Numbered from the stretch's first letter, positions 30,432 through 44,599 are shown. The stretch: 64,000 bases of DNA from Avibacterium avium (GCF_900454535.1 NZ_UGSP01000001.1:2043501-2107500), one strand, 5' to 3'. Notes: generated by a model not told the origin, from the letters alone. Made by a program: numbers and translations.

Positions 30432-30743
30432 ATGTACGCAGTTTTCCAAAGTGGCGGTAAACAACACCGAGTAAGCGAAGGTCAAGTTGTTCGTTTAGAG
30501 AAACTTGAAGTTTCAACTGGCGAAAGCGTTGAATTCGACTCAGTGTTAATGGTCGTTAATGGTGAAGATGTTAAAATCGGTGCGCCAGTTGTTGCTGGTG
30601 CGAAAGTAGTGGCTGAAGTGGTTTCACACGGTCGTGGCGATAAAGTTAAAATCGTTAAATTCCGTCGTCGTAAACACAGTCGTAAACAACAAGGTCATCG
30701 TCAGTGGTTCACAGAAGTGAAAATCACTGGGATTCAAGCATAA
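30432..30743 (+). CDS. rplU: 50S ribosomal protein L21
   Basis: L21 binds 23S rRNA in the large subunit. The ATG at 30432 ([14 protein letters not shown]) gives the standard 103 residues and has GCGGAG upstream; the in-frame ATG at 30414 is rejected. The conserved [16 protein letters not shown] segment is near the C-terminus. It is followed 20 bp later by rpmA. Confidence 0.98.
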   Translation: MYAVFQSGGKQHRVSEGQVVRLEKLEVSTGESVEFDSVLMVVNGEDVKIGAPVVAGAKVVAEVVSHGRGDKVKIVKFRRRKHSRKQQGHRQWFTEVKITGIQA

Positions 30744-30763
30744 TTTCAGAGGAGATCAAGTAG

Positions 30764-31021
<258 letters not shown>

Positions 31022-31045
31022 TTTTACAAATAAACAGAATAAAAT

Positions 31046-31071
31046 GCCTCACAGTTTTGTGGGGCTTTTTT
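31046..31071 (+). terminator. Rho-independent terminator of rplU-rpmA
   Basis: A 7-bp stem (GCCTCAC with GTGGGGC, one G-T pair) and a 6-nt loop are followed by six T residues. Confidence 0.85.
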
Positions 31072-31210
31072 GTTATTAGCCTATATAATCCACATCATTT
31101 CAAAAAATTTTACGTGCAAATATAGAAATTGCCAAAGCTGCCCCCATATAGCAATTTCAACCGCGTAAAAGATAAAAAGAGAACATCACCCAGATTAAGG
31201 AGGAAATGTA

Positions 31211-33312
<2,102 letters not shown>

Positions 33313-33336
33313 TTTACTATCTTTAATATAAAAAAT

Positions 33337-33361
33337 AAGGAAGGAGCAATCCTTCCTTTTT
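33337..33361 (+). terminator. Terminator after obgE
   Basis: AAGGAAGGA pairs with TCCTTCCTT (9 bp) around a GCAA loop and is followed by a short T-run. It separates obgE from the accessory gene that follows on the other strand. Confidence 0.8.
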
Positions 33362-33453
33362 ACTAAGATCTTACTATACTAAATACTACAATAGGGATTA
33401 ATTAGTCTGCAGATTCCGATATTTTATGCATTACTACTTTTACACAATGCTCA

Positions 33454-34446
33454 TTACTCATAATCCCAATCTCCCAAATGAATATTGTTAAAGCGTCTCT
33501 CTCTATCTTGATAATATAATTCTTGTGGCCCTATATAAAATTGAGAGAGAATAAGCATTTCCAACACGTCAATTCTATCCAGTATAACTTTATTAAGTTT
33601 GATAGCTAAAGTTGCATCACAAAACTGAGAATCGCATACAATCCTTTCCATATACGCCTTAAATGTTTGTTGAAAATGATAATAAGCTTTCTTTGTATTA
33701 TTAAATAATTCTAACTGATCAGAATATAGCTCTTCTTCAATTAAACCATTCAAATGAGAAACCTCAGCATTCATTGCTTGCTCTTGTTCATAAAAATATG
33801 CATGCCTAACGTGTAAACTCGCTCTCCTTTTATGTTCTTCTGATAAAAATGCACTATCATCATGTACCAAAGGATGGATTCTTTCACTAACTAATGCTGG
33901 ATATTTTTTCAAAAACACTCGCAATTCCTGTGGTTCAAAATTCCATTCGCGAAGCTCATTATCAGTGAGATAATCTAACATATTGATAGAATCTGCTAGT
34001 CCGCCTTGCTGAATAAAATCACTTAAACGAAGTACTTGTTGCTCTATAAATTTTGCTTTTAGCCGATTAATTTCTGAATTATCTCCATCACAATGATCAT
34101 TAATAGATTGTTTTTCCGAGCATAGCGAATTGAGAAATTGAAAATAGCGATCCCTATATGTAATCCAAGCCCTTTGAACAGATTTAAAATATTTTCGAGA
34201 AACTAGATCAATTTCACCTAAAAACAACCTATAACTACGGTTCAATCCTCTATCTAGTGAATTCTGTTCAAGCTTATAACAATAATTTGCCTTTTCAGGC
34301 AACTTCATCTCAACAAAAGAACTTGTTAAAAAACATACTGTAAATAATCGTTCCCAAGGATAGTCATTTCGAGTATTCAAAAATTGTTCAGCCATTAAAG
34401 AGGGGGGAGTCAATAACAAAAGCAAAATAGATAGTAAAATTTTCAT
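33454..34446 (-). CDS. Secreted protein with two DUF1311/LprI-like segments
   Basis: A 330-residue protein with a signal peptide (MKILLSILLLLLTPPSLMA, cut before EQ). The ATG at 34446 has GGAGG upstream. Residues near 50-125 read LDRGLNRSYRLFL then VQRAWITYRDRYFQFLNSLC; this matches the DUF1311/LprI pattern (LN..Y....QR.W..YRD....C). A second, weaker copy near 235-305 (LNGLIEEELY, AYYHFQQTFKAYMERIVC) includes a Cys pair. Some LprI members inhibit lysozyme, so defence against host lysozyme is possible but not shown. It sits alone between obgE and rlmB, is AT-rich, and contains no uptake sequence. Confidence 0.7.
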   Translation of the reverse strand: MKILLSILLLLLTPPSLMAEQFLNTRNDYPWERLFTVCFLTSSFVEMKLPEKANYCYKLEQNSLDRGLNRSYRLFLGEIDLVSRKYFKSVQRAWITYRDRYFQFLNSLCSEKQSINDHCDGDNSEINRLKAKFIEQQVLRLSDFIQQGGLADSINMLDYLTDNELREWNFEPQELRVFLKKYPALVSERIHPLVHDDSAFLSEEHKRRASLHVRHAYFYEQEQAMNAEVSHLNGLIEEELYSDQLELFNNTKKAYYHFQQTFKAYMERIVCDSQFCDATLAIKLNKVILDRIDVLEMLILSQFYIGPQELYYQDRERRFNNIHLGDWDYE

Positions 34447-34556
34447 TATATCCTCCATTTCTTTTATCATTTATGCATATCAAAGTGCATTATTACATTG
34501 GAATAATGCTTGCTATAAACTTTTATTAAACTAACAAAAAATACCATTTTTTATTA

Positions 34557-35297
34557 TCACCCTAATAAACGTTGTCTTGCTATCTCAAATAAACACACGC
34601 CAGTCGCAACCGATACATTCAGGGAAGAAACCGAGCCCGCCATTGGAATACTCACCAACTGATCGCAAGTTTCGCGAGTTAAGCGGCGCATTCCGTCCCC
34701 TTCTGCGCCCATTACTAACGCAAGCGCCCCCGTTAGTTTGCTTTGGTATAAGGTTTCCGTTGCTTCCCCTGCGGTGCCAACCACCCACATATTATAATGC
34801 TGTTGCAACTCTCTTAGGGTACGCGCTAAATTGGTTACACGAATCAATGGCACCACTTCTGCCGCCCCACACGCCACTTTGCGAGCGGTGGCATTAAGCT
34901 GTGCCGATTTATCTTTTGGCACGATCACCGCACACACGCCTGCCGCATCGGCGGTACGCAAACAGGCACCCAGATTATGCGGATCGGTTACGCCATCTAG
35001 CACCAATACAAGGGGATTTTGCTGATCGCGTAAAATACGATCCAGATCATTTTCATTTAATTCTTTAGCAGGTTGCACGCGGGCAATAATCCCTTGATGC
35101 ACTTCGCCGTTGGCTTTTTTATCCAACGTTTCTCGGTTAAGGAATTGCACGGAAATGCCAAGCTGATAAAGCGTATTGAGAACAGGCTGTAAGCGTTTAT
35201 CCTCACGTCCTTTTAGCACATAAACCTCAATCAACCGTTCAGGTGCATTTGCCAAAAACGCATTAACCGCATGGATTCCATAAATATTTTCAGACAT
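34557..35297 (-). CDS. rlmB: 23S rRNA (guanosine-2251-2'-O)-methyltransferase
   Basis: RlmB is a SPOUT methyltransferase acting on G2251 in the P loop of 23S rRNA. Motifs are the N-terminal [12 protein letters not shown], the central [22 protein letters not shown], and the C-terminal knot [11 protein letters not shown] and [22 protein letters not shown]. Length is 246 residues. It is downstream of rnr on the same strand, a common pairing. Confidence 0.97.
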   Translation of the reverse strand: MSENIYGIHAVNAFLANAPERLIEVYVLKGREDKRLQPVLNTLYQLGISVQFLNRETLDKKANGEVHQGIIARVQPAKELNENDLDRILRDQQNPLVLVLDGVTDPHNLGACLRTADAAGVCAVIVPKDKSAQLNATARKVACGAAEVVPLIRVTNLARTLRELQQHYNMWVVGTAGEATETLYQSKLTGALALVMGAEGDGMRRLTRETCDQLVSIPMAGSVSSLNVSVATGVCLFEIARQRLLG

Positions 35298-35385
35298 TGT
35301 TATCCTTTAACATTGATACATAAAATAAGGCGGAATTATACGCTTGTTTGCCGTCTTTCCGCCAGTTTTCCGCAAGTGTATTTAA

Positions 35386-37788
35386 TTAAGTGCGGTGCGA
35401 TTTACGTTTATTTTTCTTAGCAGAAATTTCTGATTTTTTCACCGCACTTTTGTTTTTCGCTTTTTTCGTTGATTTAGTGGCGGATTTCCCTTTTTGTTTT
35501 TTCGCGCTTTCAGCATAGCGGAAGCCTTTTTTCGCTTTATCCTTGGCAGTTTTGCCTTCGCGGCGTGGCTTGCGTTCTGTGCTGATAAGTGAGAAATCCA
35601 CTTGGCGTTGTTCAAGGCTAACGGCTTCTACACGCACTTCCACTTTATCGCCTAAACGATAAATCCGTCCGCTGTTTTCACCGATTAACTGCTGGCGGTT
35701 TACATCAAATTGATAATAATCATTATCCAAGGTTGAAATATGCACAAGCCCGTCAATGAACAAATCATCTAAACGGACAAATAAACCGAATCCTGTTACG
35801 GCAGAAATTACGCCAGTAAATTCTTCGCCAACGTGATCTTGCATATATTCACATTTGAGCCAGTCTGCCACTTCGCGAGTCGCGTCATCGGCGCGGCGTT
35901 CGGTCATTGAGCAATGTTCGCCTAGGTTATCCATTTCATCAAAGGAATAATGATAACCGCCTGAATCTGTGGTTTTGCGTTTTGAGCCTTGCAATTTAGC
36001 CAGTAAGTATTTGATTCCACGATGTAAAGTTAAATCGGGATAGCGGCGAATTGGCGAGGTGAAATGCGCATATTGCTCTAGCGCTAAGCCAAAATGCCCA
36101 ATATTATCTGGGGAATAAATCGCTTGGCTGAGAGAGCGTAGCAACATGGTTTGGATAAGTTCGTGATCAGGGCGCGCTTTCACTTGTGCCAGTAATTTGG
36201 CGTAATCTTCTGTGGTTGGCTTTGCACCACCGCCTAGACTTAACCCTTGCTCTGCGAGGTAAGCACGGAAAGCACTGAGTTTTTCTTCACTTGGCCCTGC
36301 GTGAATACGATATAACGCAGGTTCATTGTGGGTTTCCATAAAATTCGCCGCGGCAATGTTGGCTAAAATCATACATTCTTCAATGATTTTATGGGCATCA
36401 TTACGCACCACTGGCTCAATGCGTTCAATGCGTCCCATTTCATTAAACACAAATTTGCTTTCGATGGTTTCAAAATCAATCGCGCCACGTTGCTGGCGAG
36501 CTTTTACCAAGGCTTGATAAAGATGATGTAATTCTTGCAAATGGGGAACAAGGGGTTCATAGCGCTGTTGCAGTTCTTCATCACCTTCCAAAATGCGTGC
36601 CACTTTGGTGTAGGTTAAACGCGCGTGAGAATTCATCACGGCTTCGTAAAAGCGGTAATCGGTCATTTTGCCTTTTGGTGAAATACTGAGTTCACACACC
36701 ATACATAAACGATCAACCTGTGGATTGAGCGAACACAAGCCGTTAGAGAGTACTTCTGGCAACATTGGCACAACGCGATTTGGGAAATACACCGAGTTTC
36801 CGCGATTATAGGCTTCGTTATCCAATGCAGTGCGCAGGCGAACATAGTAGCTCACATCGGCAATGGCAACCCAAAGTTTCCAGCCTCCTTTTCCTGTACG
36901 CTGGCAATACACCGCATCATCAAAATCTCGCGCATCTTCACCATCAATGGTGACTAAAGGAAGTTGGCGTAAGTCCACCCGCCCTTTTTTCGCCGCCTCA
37001 GGCACTTCTTTGGTGAATTTTTTTACTTGTTTTTGCACCGCACTTGGGAAAACGTGCGGAATATCGTGATTGCGAATGGCAATTTCGGTTTCCATTCCTT
37101 TTGCCATATTTTCGCCTAACACTTCAATAATCATTCCCACAGGGCGAGTAAACATTGCGGTGCGAGGTTTGAGTTCCACCACCACAACTTGCCCCATTCG
37201 TGCGCCGTGGCGATATTCATTAGGGATCAAAATATCACGATTGATTCGGCTGTCATCAGGCACAACATAGCCAATCCCTTCTTCTAAAAAGAAACGGCCC
37301 ACAATATGCTTTTTGCGTCCTTCAAGTAAACGCACGATGCGCACTTCTTGACGCCCTTTGCGATCAAAACCGCTTGGCTGCGCAAGAACATAATCGCCGT
37401 GCATAACTTGCTTCATTTGTCCATTGGGAATGAATAAATCTTGCTTTGCACCGTCCACTTGTAAAAAGCCGTAGCCTTCTTTATGCCCAATCACCGTTCC
37501 TTTGATTAAGTCTAATTTTTCTGGCAAGGCATAGCGCTTACGCTTGGTAAAAACAAGTTGCCCTTCATTTTCCATCGCGCGTAAACGGCGGCGCATTGCT
37601 TCTTGGCGCTCTTCATCGTGAATTGCCAAAACAGCATATAATTCTTCTTTTGAGATTGGCGCATTATGATCACGAATAATATTGAGAATAAACTCACGAC
37701 TTGGCACAGGGTTGCTATATTTTTTTAATTCCTGCTGATAATTTGGATCGGAAAGTGCGGTGGTTTTTTTTGTTATTTTTTTAGCCAT
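35386..37788 (-). CDS. rnr: Ribonuclease R
   Basis: RNase R is a processive 3'-5' exoribonuclease that degrades structured RNA. The protein contains an N-terminal helix-turn-helix, cold-shock domains, an RNB catalytic domain with the Asp cluster in [14 protein letters not shown], an S1 domain ([20 protein letters not shown]) and a Lys-rich tail. The ATG at 37788 has AAGGAAATC upstream and gives 800 residues; the frame remains open to 37830. The tail coding region contains two uptake sequences. Confidence 0.96.
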   Translation of the reverse strand: MAKKITKKTTALSDPNYQQELKKYSNPVPSREFILNIIRDHNAPISKEELYAVLAIHDEERQEAMRRRLRAMENEGQLVFTKRKRYALPEKLDLIKGTVIGHKEGYGFLQVDGAKQDLFIPNGQMKQVMHGDYVLAQPSGFDRKGRQEVRIVRLLEGRKKHIVGRFFLEEGIGYVVPDDSRINRDILIPNEYRHGARMGQVVVVELKPRTAMFTRPVGMIIEVLGENMAKGMETEIAIRNHDIPHVFPSAVQKQVKKFTKEVPEAAKKGRVDLRQLPLVTIDGEDARDFDDAVYCQRTGKGGWKLWVAIADVSYYVRLRTALDNEAYNRGNSVYFPNRVVPMLPEVLSNGLCSLNPQVDRLCMVCELSISPKGKMTDYRFYEAVMNSHARLTYTKVARILEGDEELQQRYEPLVPHLQELHHLYQALVKARQQRGAIDFETIESKFVFNEMGRIERIEPVVRNDAHKIIEECMILANIAAANFMETHNEPALYRIHAGPSEEKLSAFRAYLAEQGLSLGGGAKPTTEDYAKLLAQVKARPDHELIQTMLLRSLSQAIYSPDNIGHFGLALEQYAHFTSPIRRYPDLTLHRGIKYLLAKLQGSKRKTTDSGGYHYSFDEMDNLGEHCSMTERRADDATREVADWLKCEYMQDHVGEEFTGVISAVTGFGLFVRLDDLFIDGLVHISTLDNDYYQFDVNRQQLIGENSGRIYRLGDKVEVRVEAVSLEQRQVDFSLISTERKPRREGKTAKDKAKKGFRYAESAKKQKGKSATKSTKKAKNKSAVKKSEISAKKNKRKSHRT

Positions 37789-37935
37789 AATGATTTCCTT
37801 ATAAGGCATAGATTGCTGTAAGTTTGACATTGCAGGAAGGGGAAAGCAAGGAAAGAATTGGGGATATTTTAGGCAAAGTGCTTTTTATCGTTATTATTTG
37901 TAAAACAGCAAGGGGATAAAATACGCTTACAAACA

Positions 37936-37962
37936 AAAACCCAGCGCGCGCTGGGTTTTTTT
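37936..37962. terminator. Terminator after rplI
   Basis: A GC-rich palindrome (AACCCAGC/GCTGGGTT with a short GC centre) flanked by an A-run and a T-run can work in both directions between rplI and the rnr upstream region. Confidence 0.8.
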
Positions 37963-37981
37963 ATCTTATAAAAAGCTGTGA

Positions 37982-38431
37982 TTATTCAGCAACTACGATA
38001 AGACGTAAGTTTGCGAATACTTCACCGTGAAGTTGGAAACGCACTTCGTGTTCACCAGTGGTACGGATTAAACCGTTTGGTAAACGAACTTCGCTTTTCG
38101 CTACTTCAACACCACGAGCTGTGATTGCATCAGCAATATCACGAGTACCGATAGAACCGAATAAACGGCCTTCATCACCCGCTTTACTTGCGATGGTTAC
38201 AGACTCAAGGGCTTCAAGACGCTCTGCGCGATCCATTGCTGCCACAAGTGCTTTCGCTGCTTTTTCTTCTAATTCTGCACGACGTGCTTCAAAATATTCA
38301 ATGTTAGCTTTAGTTGCCATAACTGCTTTACCTTGTGGGATTAAGAAGTTACGCGCATAACCAGATTTAACATTAACTTGATCACCTACATTACCAAGGT
38401 GAACAACTTTATCTAAAAGAATTACTTGCAT
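37982..38431 (-). CDS. rplI: 50S ribosomal protein L9
   Basis: L9 binds domain V of 23S rRNA through its N-terminal domain. The start [30 protein letters not shown] is the family signature; a central helix connects to the C-terminal domain. Length is 149 residues. It is the last gene of the rpsF-priB-rpsR-rplI operon. Confidence 0.98.
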   Translation of the reverse strand: MQVILLDKVVHLGNVGDQVNVKSGYARNFLIPQGKAVMATKANIEYFEARRAELEEKAAKALVAAMDRAERLEALESVTIASKAGDEGRLFGSIGTRDIADAITARGVEVAKSEVRLPNGLIRTTGEHEVRFQLHGEVFANLRLIVVAE

Positions 38432-38448
38432 TACCGTATTCTCCTTAA

Positions 38449-38685
<237 letters not shown>

Positions 38686-39012
38686 CTAATCTATAAATTC
38701 GATTTGCTCGGCGTGTAATACTAATTGACTTAAACCATTTGCAGATTTATGTGAAGTGATAAACCCCACAATCAATAAATTACTGCCGACCGTAATGCTT
38801 TGAGTTTTTGCAATTAACTGATTGCCACTAACTTGAACTGCGATTTTACACCACGCTTGGCGGGGTAAGCCTGCCTCTTGTTGTTCAGAACGATGCTCTA
38901 AATAAAAACGGCAATGTTCAATTCCGTTAGGGCTTTTGCTTCGTTTGGGAAAGTCGCTGACTTGACCAATTAATGAGAAGCGATTATCAATCTTTGAATT
39001 ACTCTTCAGCAT
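38686..39012 (-). CDS. priB: Primosomal replication protein N
   Basis: PriB is a single-stranded DNA-binding OB-fold protein used in PriA-dependent replication restart. The ATG at 39012 ([16 protein letters not shown]) aligns with the Haemophilus protein and overlaps the end of rpsF by 14 bp; the frame is open to 39033. Length is 108 residues. Confidence 0.95.
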   Translation of the reverse strand: MLKSNSKIDNRFSLIGQVSDFPKRSKSPNGIEHCRFYLEHRSEQQEAGLPRQAWCKIAVQVSGNQLIAKTQSITVGSNLLIVGFITSHKSANGLSQLVLHAEQIEFID

Positions 39013-39376
39013 CCTCAAAATCGTTGTTTTCAACTTCAGCTAAAGGTTTACGCTCTTCGCGTGCTTTAACCATTGGGGACGCTTCTGTTACGGCGTGCTT
39101 AGTACGAATAATTGCGTTACGAAGAACTGCGTCGTTGTAACGGAAAGTTGTTTCTAGCTCGTCGATGACTTCTTGAGGCGCTTCTACATTCATTAGCACA
39201 TAGTGTGCTTTGTGTAATTTGTTGATTGGGTAAGCTAATTGACGGCGACCCCAATCTTCTAAACGATGGATTTGACCGCCCGCTTCTTTAATAGAATTGG
39301 TATAGCGCTCAATCATCGCTGGTACTTGTTCGCTTTGGTCCGGGTGAACCATAAACACGATTTCGTAGTGACGCAT
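38999..39376 (-). CDS. rpsF: 30S ribosomal protein S6
   Basis: S6 (125 residues) binds S18 on the platform. It starts [21 protein letters not shown] and has the acidic C-terminal tail ([11 protein letters not shown]) typical of enterobacterial S6, the site of RimK glutamylation in E. coli. First gene of the operon, with a structured leader upstream. Confidence 0.98.
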   Translation of the reverse strand: MRHYEIVFMVHPDQSEQVPAMIERYTNSIKEAGGQIHRLEDWGRRQLAYPINKLHKAHYVLMNVEAPQEVIDELETTFRYNDAVLRNAIIRTKHAVTEASPMVKAREERKPLAEVENNDFEDAEE

Positions 39377-39475
39377 TACTGCTCCTTACGGGTTAATCAG
39401 CCTCCGACTGTAAGACCAGCTACCAATCTTGCGGAAGCAAGGAACGAAAATGATGATGTAGCTGTAAGGCGTGCG
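39377..39475 (-). promoter_or_regulatory. Structured 5' leader of rpsF, possible S6:S18 autoregulatory element
   Basis: Within this leader 39417-39423 pairs with 39458-39464 (CAGCTAC/GTAGCTG), enclosing a second hairpin (39428-39432 with 39437-39441). Leaders of rpsF operons in many bacteria bind the S6:S18 dimer to repress translation. The structure was read by eye and the conserved binding motif was not confirmed. Confidence 0.4.
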
Positions 39476-39503
39476 ATTATACAGGATTAACGAAAAAGCA
39501 CAA
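39476..39503 (-). promoter_or_regulatory. rpsF operon promoter
   Basis: On the minus strand TTGTGC (39498-39503) is separated by 16 bp from a perfect TATAAT (39476-39481). Confidence 0.75.
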
Positions 39504-39791
39504 GGGGAAATTATGTTATTTTATAAGGAAATTTTGAGTTTCAAATTGCACACTTTTAATATATGTAAAAAGCGTCAATTTACTCAAAATTACTCAAAAA
39601 ATTTCGCAAAAAACAACCGCACTTTTAATGGAACTCATTCAGTAAAGCCGATGAGCATTACAATTCAAAGATAGCTTGTAAAACTCAGGCTCTCGTCACC
39701 TCATCGCTAGCTTTGTAACCATTTGTATTTATAACCAAAGTGCGGTGCAATTTTTTGAATTTTTTAATAGCGAATAAAGCAAATAAATGAG
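39504..39791. other. Intergenic space between the rpsF promoter and lexA
   Basis: No convincing gene. Two uptake sequences in opposite orientation lie near 39607 and 39739; the latter runs into a T-rich stretch but would transcribe away from lexA. An in-frame stretch on the plus strand over the promoter has no ribosome site and is rejected. Confidence 0.5.
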
Positions 39792-40427
39792 TTACATCCA
39801 CGCATTATTACGAATGATCCCTACCGCAATGCCTTCAATTTCAAATTGTTCTGTTTCAGCAAGATCAACCACAATTGGCTCAAACTCTTCATTTTCTGCG
39901 TGAAGATAAACAACCGAACCTTTGCGCTCAAAGCGTTTTACGGTAACATCGTCTTCAATGCGAGCCACGATCACTTGGCCATTGCGTACGTCTTTGGTGC
40001 TATGCACGGCTAATAAATCACCGTCTAAAATGCCGATGTCTTTCATTGATTGACCATAGACTTTCAGCAAGAAATCCGCTTGCGGTTTGAACATATTGGC
40101 ATCTACTTTATAAGTGCCTTCAATATGCTGTTCTGCTAAAATTGGCTCACCCGCGGCAACACGTCCGATAAGCGGCAAGCCCTCTGATTCTTCTTCCGTA
40201 TTTTCTTCTGCAAGCAAACGAATACCGCGCGATGCGCCTGGGATAATTTCAATTACCCCTTTTCGTGCAAGTGCTTTGAGATGTTCTTCTGCCGCATTTG
40301 GTGAGCGAAATCCCAATTCACGCGAAATTTCCGCACGGGTAGGCGGCATTCCTGTGGTTTCTAAATGGCGTTTTAGTAGATCATAAACTTCTTGCTGACG
40401 GGCTGTGAGGGCTTTCATCATTGTCAT
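39792..40427 (-). CDS. lexA: SOS repressor LexA
   Basis: LexA represses SOS genes and cleaves itself when RecA is activated. The N-terminal winged helix is [28 protein letters not shown]. The cleavage site Ala-Gly is in [10 protein letters not shown], the Ser nucleophile in [10 protein letters not shown] and the Lys in DDVTVKRFE. Three ATGs are possible: 40427 has the best ribosome site (GGGGAG), while 40418 matches the E. coli N-terminus [10 protein letters not shown] LexA box lies about 30 bp upstream, indicating autoregulation. Confidence 0.96.
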   Translation of the reverse strand: MTMMKALTARQQEVYDLLKRHLETTGMPPTRAEISRELGFRSPNAAEEHLKALARKGVIEIIPGASRGIRLLAEENTEEESEGLPLIGRVAAGEPILAEQHIEGTYKVDANMFKPQADFLLKVYGQSMKDIGILDGDLLAVHSTKDVRNGQVIVARIEDDVTVKRFERKGSVVYLHAENEEFEPIVVDLAETEQFEIEGIAVGIIRNNAWM

Positions 40428-40457
40428 TTTACTCCCCTGTTTTTATATACATATTTA

Positions 40458-40473
40458 CTGGCATTATATACAG
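40458..40473. promoter_or_regulatory. LexA box upstream of lexA
   Basis: CTG and CAG are separated by exactly ten A/T-rich bases (CTGGCATTATATACAG), fitting the gammaproteobacterial SOS box. It lies in the lexA-plsB divergent spacer. Confidence 0.85.
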
Positions 40474-40653
40474 AAACAGATTTGTTGCAACCGCTTTTCT
40501 TGTTTATGTGTTATTTTGTCGATTTTTCCGCAAATTAGAAAAATAGTTGCCTGAAAAATGGAAGTTCAGTCTTGAATTCAAAGCAAGGCAAATTTTTTGT
40601 GCTAAAATATCGTAATATTTTATTAAATTATTACAAAAATAATGGATAGTTAT

Positions 40654-43098
40654 ATGGCTAGCGTACTTAATTTATATAGAAAATTATTAGAATTACCCCT
40701 TTCTGTATTAGTTAAAAACAATCCGATTCCACATAATCCTATTGAAGAACTCGGGCTAAATATTCAACAGCCTATTGTTTATGTTTTACCTTATACTTCA
40801 CAAACCGACTTGGTGATCTTCCGCCGTAACTGCTTAAGCGTGGGATTACCCGATCCCTTTGAAAACAACACATTTGGTGAGACTTCCCTACCGCGTTTTG
40901 TGTTTTTAGATGAAGGCCACCGCATTTTTAAATCTAAAGGTGCGAAAAAAGAAACCTTAGCGATCTTTAATAAATATTTAGAATTACACCGCACTTTACC
41001 CGATCTTGATGTGCAATTAATCCCAGTTTCCGTGCTATGGGGGCGTTCACCCGGCCACGAAAATAAAGCTGGCTTACCAAATTTGCGTTTATTAAACGGT
41101 ATTCAAAAATTTGCCGCCGCAATTTGGTTCGGGCGCGATACCTTTGTGCGCTTTTCGCAAGCCGTTTCATTGCGTTATATGGTGAATGAACACGGCTCTG
41201 ATGAAAAAATTGCGGCGAAATTAGCGCGAGTGGCAAAAATTCACTTTTCTAAACAACGCATTTCAGCCACAGGGCCGCGCTTGCCAAATCGCCAAGCAAT
41301 GTTTAATAAATTGCTGCAATCCCCTGCGATTCTAAAAGCCATTGAAGATGAAGCGAAAAGCAAGAAAATTCCAATGGAAAAAGCGCAAAAAGAGGCCTAT
41401 AAAATCTTAGATGAGATCGCCGCCAATGTGAGCTATGAAGGTTTGCGTGTGGCAGATCGTTTCTTACGTTGGCTATGGAATAAACTTTATCAAGGCATTG
41501 ATGTGCAAAATGCCGATCGTGTGCGTAAGCTGGCACTTGAGGGACACGAAATTGTTTATGTGCCGTGTCACCGTAGCCATATTGACTATTTATTACTGTC
41601 TTATGTGTTATATCATCAAGGTTTGGTAACACCGCATATCGCCGCAGGCATTAACTTAAATTTCTGGCCTGTGGGCGCAATGTTCCGCCGTGGTGGTGCA
41701 TTTTTTATTCGCCGTACATTTAAAGGCAACCGTCTGTATTCCACCATTTTCCGTGAATATTTAGGTGAATTATTCCATCGTGGTTACTCAGTTGAATATT
41801 TCATTGAAGGTGGGCGCTCTCGTACTGGGCGTTTACTTGCGCCAAAAACAGGAATGATGTCAATGACCTTGCAAGCCTTACAGCAGCGCCAAACGCGTCC
41901 GATTTCTGTCGTGCCTGTTTATGTGGGCTATGAACACGTTTTGGAAGTGGACACTTACGCCAAAGAATTGCGTGGTGCAGCAAAAGAGAAAGAAAATGCA
42001 GGGCTTGTATTACGCGTAATCAAAAAATTGCGTAATTTAGGTAAAGGCTATGTGAATTTTGGCGAGCCGATCGTGTTAAGCAACTATCTCAACCAGCATT
42101 TCCCTGAATGGAAAGAACAAACGCCAGAAGGGGAAAAATCACAATGGTTCAACAAGGCGGTGGATTCCGTTTCTAACCAAGTGATGATTAACATTAATAA
42201 TGCCGCTGCCGTAAATGCAATGAATTTAACTGGATTAGCCTTGCTCTCTTCACGCCAACGCGCTTTAACCCGCGAGCAGCTTTTAGAACAGCTGGCTAGT
42301 TATCAGCAATTCTTACAAAATGTGCCTTATTCTCCAGATATTATCGTGCCTACGGAAACGCCTGAAGAAATGCTCGATCACGTTCTCAATCTAGATCGTG
42401 TGGGCGTGGTGCAAGAAAAAGATAACTTTGGTGAAATTATTCGCTTAGAACGCAATTATGCCGTGCTAATGACTTATTATCGCAACAATATCCAGCATCT
42501 GTTTGTCTTGCCATCATTGGTTGCGAGCATTGTGTTGCATTATGAAGCGATTCAAAAATCATTAGTTTTAGATGCCGTAAATAAAATTTATCCTTTCTTA
42601 CAAAGAGAGCTATTTCTGCATTTCAGCCAACAAGAACTTAATGAACAAGTGGAAAAAATCATTGCCGAATTGCAACGCCAAAATATTATTCAATGCAATG
42701 AAAATATGCTGTCTATCAATAAACCACAAGTTCGTGCATTACAGTTATGGTCGGCTGGCGTGCGTGAAATCCTACAACGCTACTACATTACCGTGAGTAT
42801 TTTACAAAACGATCCAAGCATCTCCCGTGGCATACTGGAAAAAGAAAGCCAATCTGTGGCACAACGTTTATCCGTATTGCACGGCATCAACGCACCTGAG
42901 TTTTTCGACAAAGCCGTATTCTCTGCGTTTGTTGCAAGCCTAAAAGAACAAGGCTACTTTGATGATGACAATCACATTGATATGCCACGTTTAAACGCAC
43001 TCAGCGAAATTCTCTCCCATATGATCTCCGCAGAAGTCGGCCTAACAATCCGAAGTGCGGTAGAAAAAACCGAAGATTTTGTTGAACAAAGCGAATAA
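40654..43098 (+). CDS. plsB: Glycerol-3-phosphate acyltransferase
   Basis: PlsB performs the first acylation of phospholipid synthesis at the inner membrane. The acyltransferase block [10 protein letters not shown] holds the catalytic HX4[20 protein letters not shown] is the substrate-binding block. The ATG at 40654 aligns with the E. coli N-terminus (814 residues); an ATG at 40642 would add four. It diverges from lexA; in E. coli plsB is also near lexA. Confidence 0.96.
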   Translation: MASVLNLYRKLLELPLSVLVKNNPIPHNPIEELGLNIQQPIVYVLPYTSQTDLVIFRRNCLSVGLPDPFENNTFGETSLPRFVFLDEGHRIFKSKGAKKETLAIFNKYLELHRTLPDLDVQLIPVSVLWGRSPGHENKAGLPNLRLLNGIQKFAAAIWFGRDTFVRFSQAVSLRYMVNEHGSDEKIAAKLARVAKIHFSKQRISATGPRLPNRQAMFNKLLQSPAILKAIEDEAKSKKIPMEKAQKEAYKILDEIAANVSYEGLRVADRFLRWLWNKLYQGIDVQNADRVRKLALEGHEIVYVPCHRSHIDYLLLSYVLYHQGLVTPHIAAGINLNFWPVGAMFRRGGAFFIRRTFKGNRLYSTIFREYLGELFHRGYSVEYFIEGGRSRTGRLLAPKTGMMSMTLQALQQRQTRPISVVPVYVGYEHVLEVDTYAKELRGAAKEKENAGLVLRVIKKLRNLGKGYVNFGEPIVLSNYLNQHFPEWKEQTPEGEKSQWFNKAVDSVSNQVMININNAAAVNAMNLTGLALLSSRQRALTREQLLEQLASYQQFLQNVPYSPDIIVPTETPEEMLDHVLNLDRVGVVQEKDNFGEIIRLERNYAVLMTYYRNNIQHLFVLPSLVASIVLHYEAIQKSLVLDAVNKIYPFLQRELFLHFSQQELNEQVEKIIAELQRQNIIQCNENMLSINKPQVRALQLWSAGVREILQRYYITVSILQNDPSISRGILEKESQSVAQRLSVLHGINAPEFFDKAVFSAFVASLKEQGYFDDDNHIDMPRLNALSEILSHMISAEVGLTIRSAVEKTEDFVEQSE

Positions 43099-43111
43099 AA
43101 ATCCCATAAAA

Positions 43112-43145
43112 AACACCCGCTCTTAATAAAGCGCGGGTGTTTTTT
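43112..43145. terminator. Bidirectional terminator between plsB and bexA
   Basis: A 9-bp GC-rich stem (AACACCCGC with GCGGGTGTT) and a 12-nt loop is followed by a T-run for plsB and preceded by an A-run that serves bexA on the other strand. Confidence 0.85.
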
Positions 43146-43157
43146 AATACATTTTAT

Positions 43158-43805
43158 TTATTGTTGATTGTAATATTTATAGGCTTCATCAATGGAAGGA
43201 AAATCTAATAACTTGCCTTTTTCTAGCACCTTAGCACTATCACAATACTCACGAATTGCAGAAGGGCTGTGAGAAACGAGAATAATAGAGCGATCTTTGC
43301 GTTTTTCAAAAAGCTCATAACGACATTTATCACTAAAGCGCGAGTCCCCTACGGCAATCACTTCATCAATAAGATAGCAGTCAAATTCTACAGATAAGGA
43401 TAACGCAAAGGCTAAACGTGCTTTCATTCCTGATGAATAACTTCTCACAGGTTCATAAAGGTAATTACCCAATTCTGAAAACTCTTCGGTAAAGGCTTTT
43501 ACATAGTCAATATCGGCATTATAAATGCGACAAATAAAGCGCAAATTGTCCATTCCCGTTAAACTACCTTGGAATGCACCACTAAAGGCGAGCGGCCAAG
43601 ATATGCTCATTTCACGGCGAATCGTGCCTGATGTTGGCGCTTCAACACCACTCATTAAGCGAATTAAGGTTGATTTCCCTGCACCGTTACGCCCCAAGAT
43701 GCCAACTTTTTCCCCTTTCTCAAGTTTAAAATTAATATCATTTAAAACAGTTACTGGGCCTGTTCTTGTATGATATTTCTTATAAACATTTTCTACACTG
43801 ATCAT
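43158..43805 (-). CDS. bexA: Capsule export ABC transporter, ATP-binding subunit
   Basis: ATPase of the group 2 capsule exporter (BexA/CtrD/KpsT family) that drives the polymer across the inner membrane. Walker A is GRNGAGKST near residue 40, the signature is SSGMKARL and Walker B is [12 protein letters not shown]. Length is 215 residues. The ATG overlaps the bexB stop by 4 bp. Paralogous names in the family are hexA, cpxA and hctA. Confidence 0.95.
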   Translation of the reverse strand: MISVENVYKKYHTRTGPVTVLNDINFKLEKGEKVGILGRNGAGKSTLIRLMSGVEAPTSGTIRREMSISWPLAFSGAFQGSLTGMDNLRFICRIYNADIDYVKAFTEEFSELGNYLYEPVRSYSSGMKARLAFALSLSVEFDCYLIDEVIAVGDSRFSDKCRYELFEKRKDRSIILVSHSPSAIREYCDSAKVLEKGKLLDFPSIDEAYKYYNQQ

Positions 43806-44599
43806 CTTGCGTTAATCCTATTACTAAAACTGCGTACCATTAATAATCCAATTAAAAGCATTACTAAATCACAGGCAAGAAGATAGCCGGGAGATTCCAT
43901 TGTGACGACACTTGAACCAAAATAACCGTGTCTAAACATTTCCGTACCGTGAATCATTGGAAACCATAGCAACATAGATTGCACATTACTAGGCAAACTG
44001 CTTACTAAAAAGAATGCCCCCGAAATAGGAAACATCAAGAATGTTAATGTTCCCCAGATCTTGCCAAAAAATTCTAAATAATAAGATAGTGAGCAAATAA
44101 TCAAGCCTAGACCAATGGCAAATAGCGCCATTAAGAACCAAGCAAAGAGCATATATAGCACATCGCTTGGCATTTCAACCCAGCCGATTATCACAAGAAA
44201 GGCAAGCATTAAAATCTGTGCAACGGTCGCCCCCATAATTTCCAATGTCATTCTAGAAAAAAGCGTATCTAAAGGGCGAACATTACGGTGATATAACAAC
44301 GCCATATTGGCATCAATTGCACCAATTGCTCTATTCGAGGCATTACGCCACATCATCAATAAGGGATAGCCTGTGATTGCAAAAGCAACAATATTTAGCG
44401 TAGAGAACCTATCTGCCCTAAAAAAGTGCCACATTAATACAATCACAAGGGTCATCATAAAGGGTTCGACAAATAACCATAAGAACCCTAAATTCTTACG
44501 CCCATAACGAGTAATGATTTCGCGTAGCAATAATGCTTTCAGCACTCGCCACTGAATTTGAAATGATTCTCGCAATGAGGTTTGTTCGCCATACTGCAT
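43802..44599 (-). CDS. bexB: Capsule export ABC transporter, permease subunit
   Basis: Membrane component of the capsule exporter (BexB/CtrC/KpsM). The 265-residue protein has six hydrophobic segments and the ABC-2 family pattern ([21 protein letters not shown]). It overlaps bexC by one base and bexA by four, so the three are coupled. Confidence 0.95.
   Translation of the reverse strand: MQYGEQTSLRESFQIQWRVLKALLLREIITRYGRKNLGFLWLFVEPFMMTLVIVLMWHFFRADRFSTLNIVAFAITGYPLLMMWRNASNRAIGAIDANMALLYHRNVRPLDTLFSRMTLEIMGATVAQILMLAFLVIIGWVEMPSDVLYMLFAWFLMALFAIGLGLIICSLSYYLEFFGKIWGTLTFLMFPISGAFFLVSSLPSNVQSMLLWFPMIHGTEMFRHGYFGSSVVTMESPGYLLACDLVMLLIGLLMVRSFSNRINAR

Noticed and set aside
34394-34405. Run of six G near the start of the secreted LprI-like gene
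   Set aside because: Six bases is short for efficient slippage; it encodes Pro-Pro in the signal peptide and may be chance.
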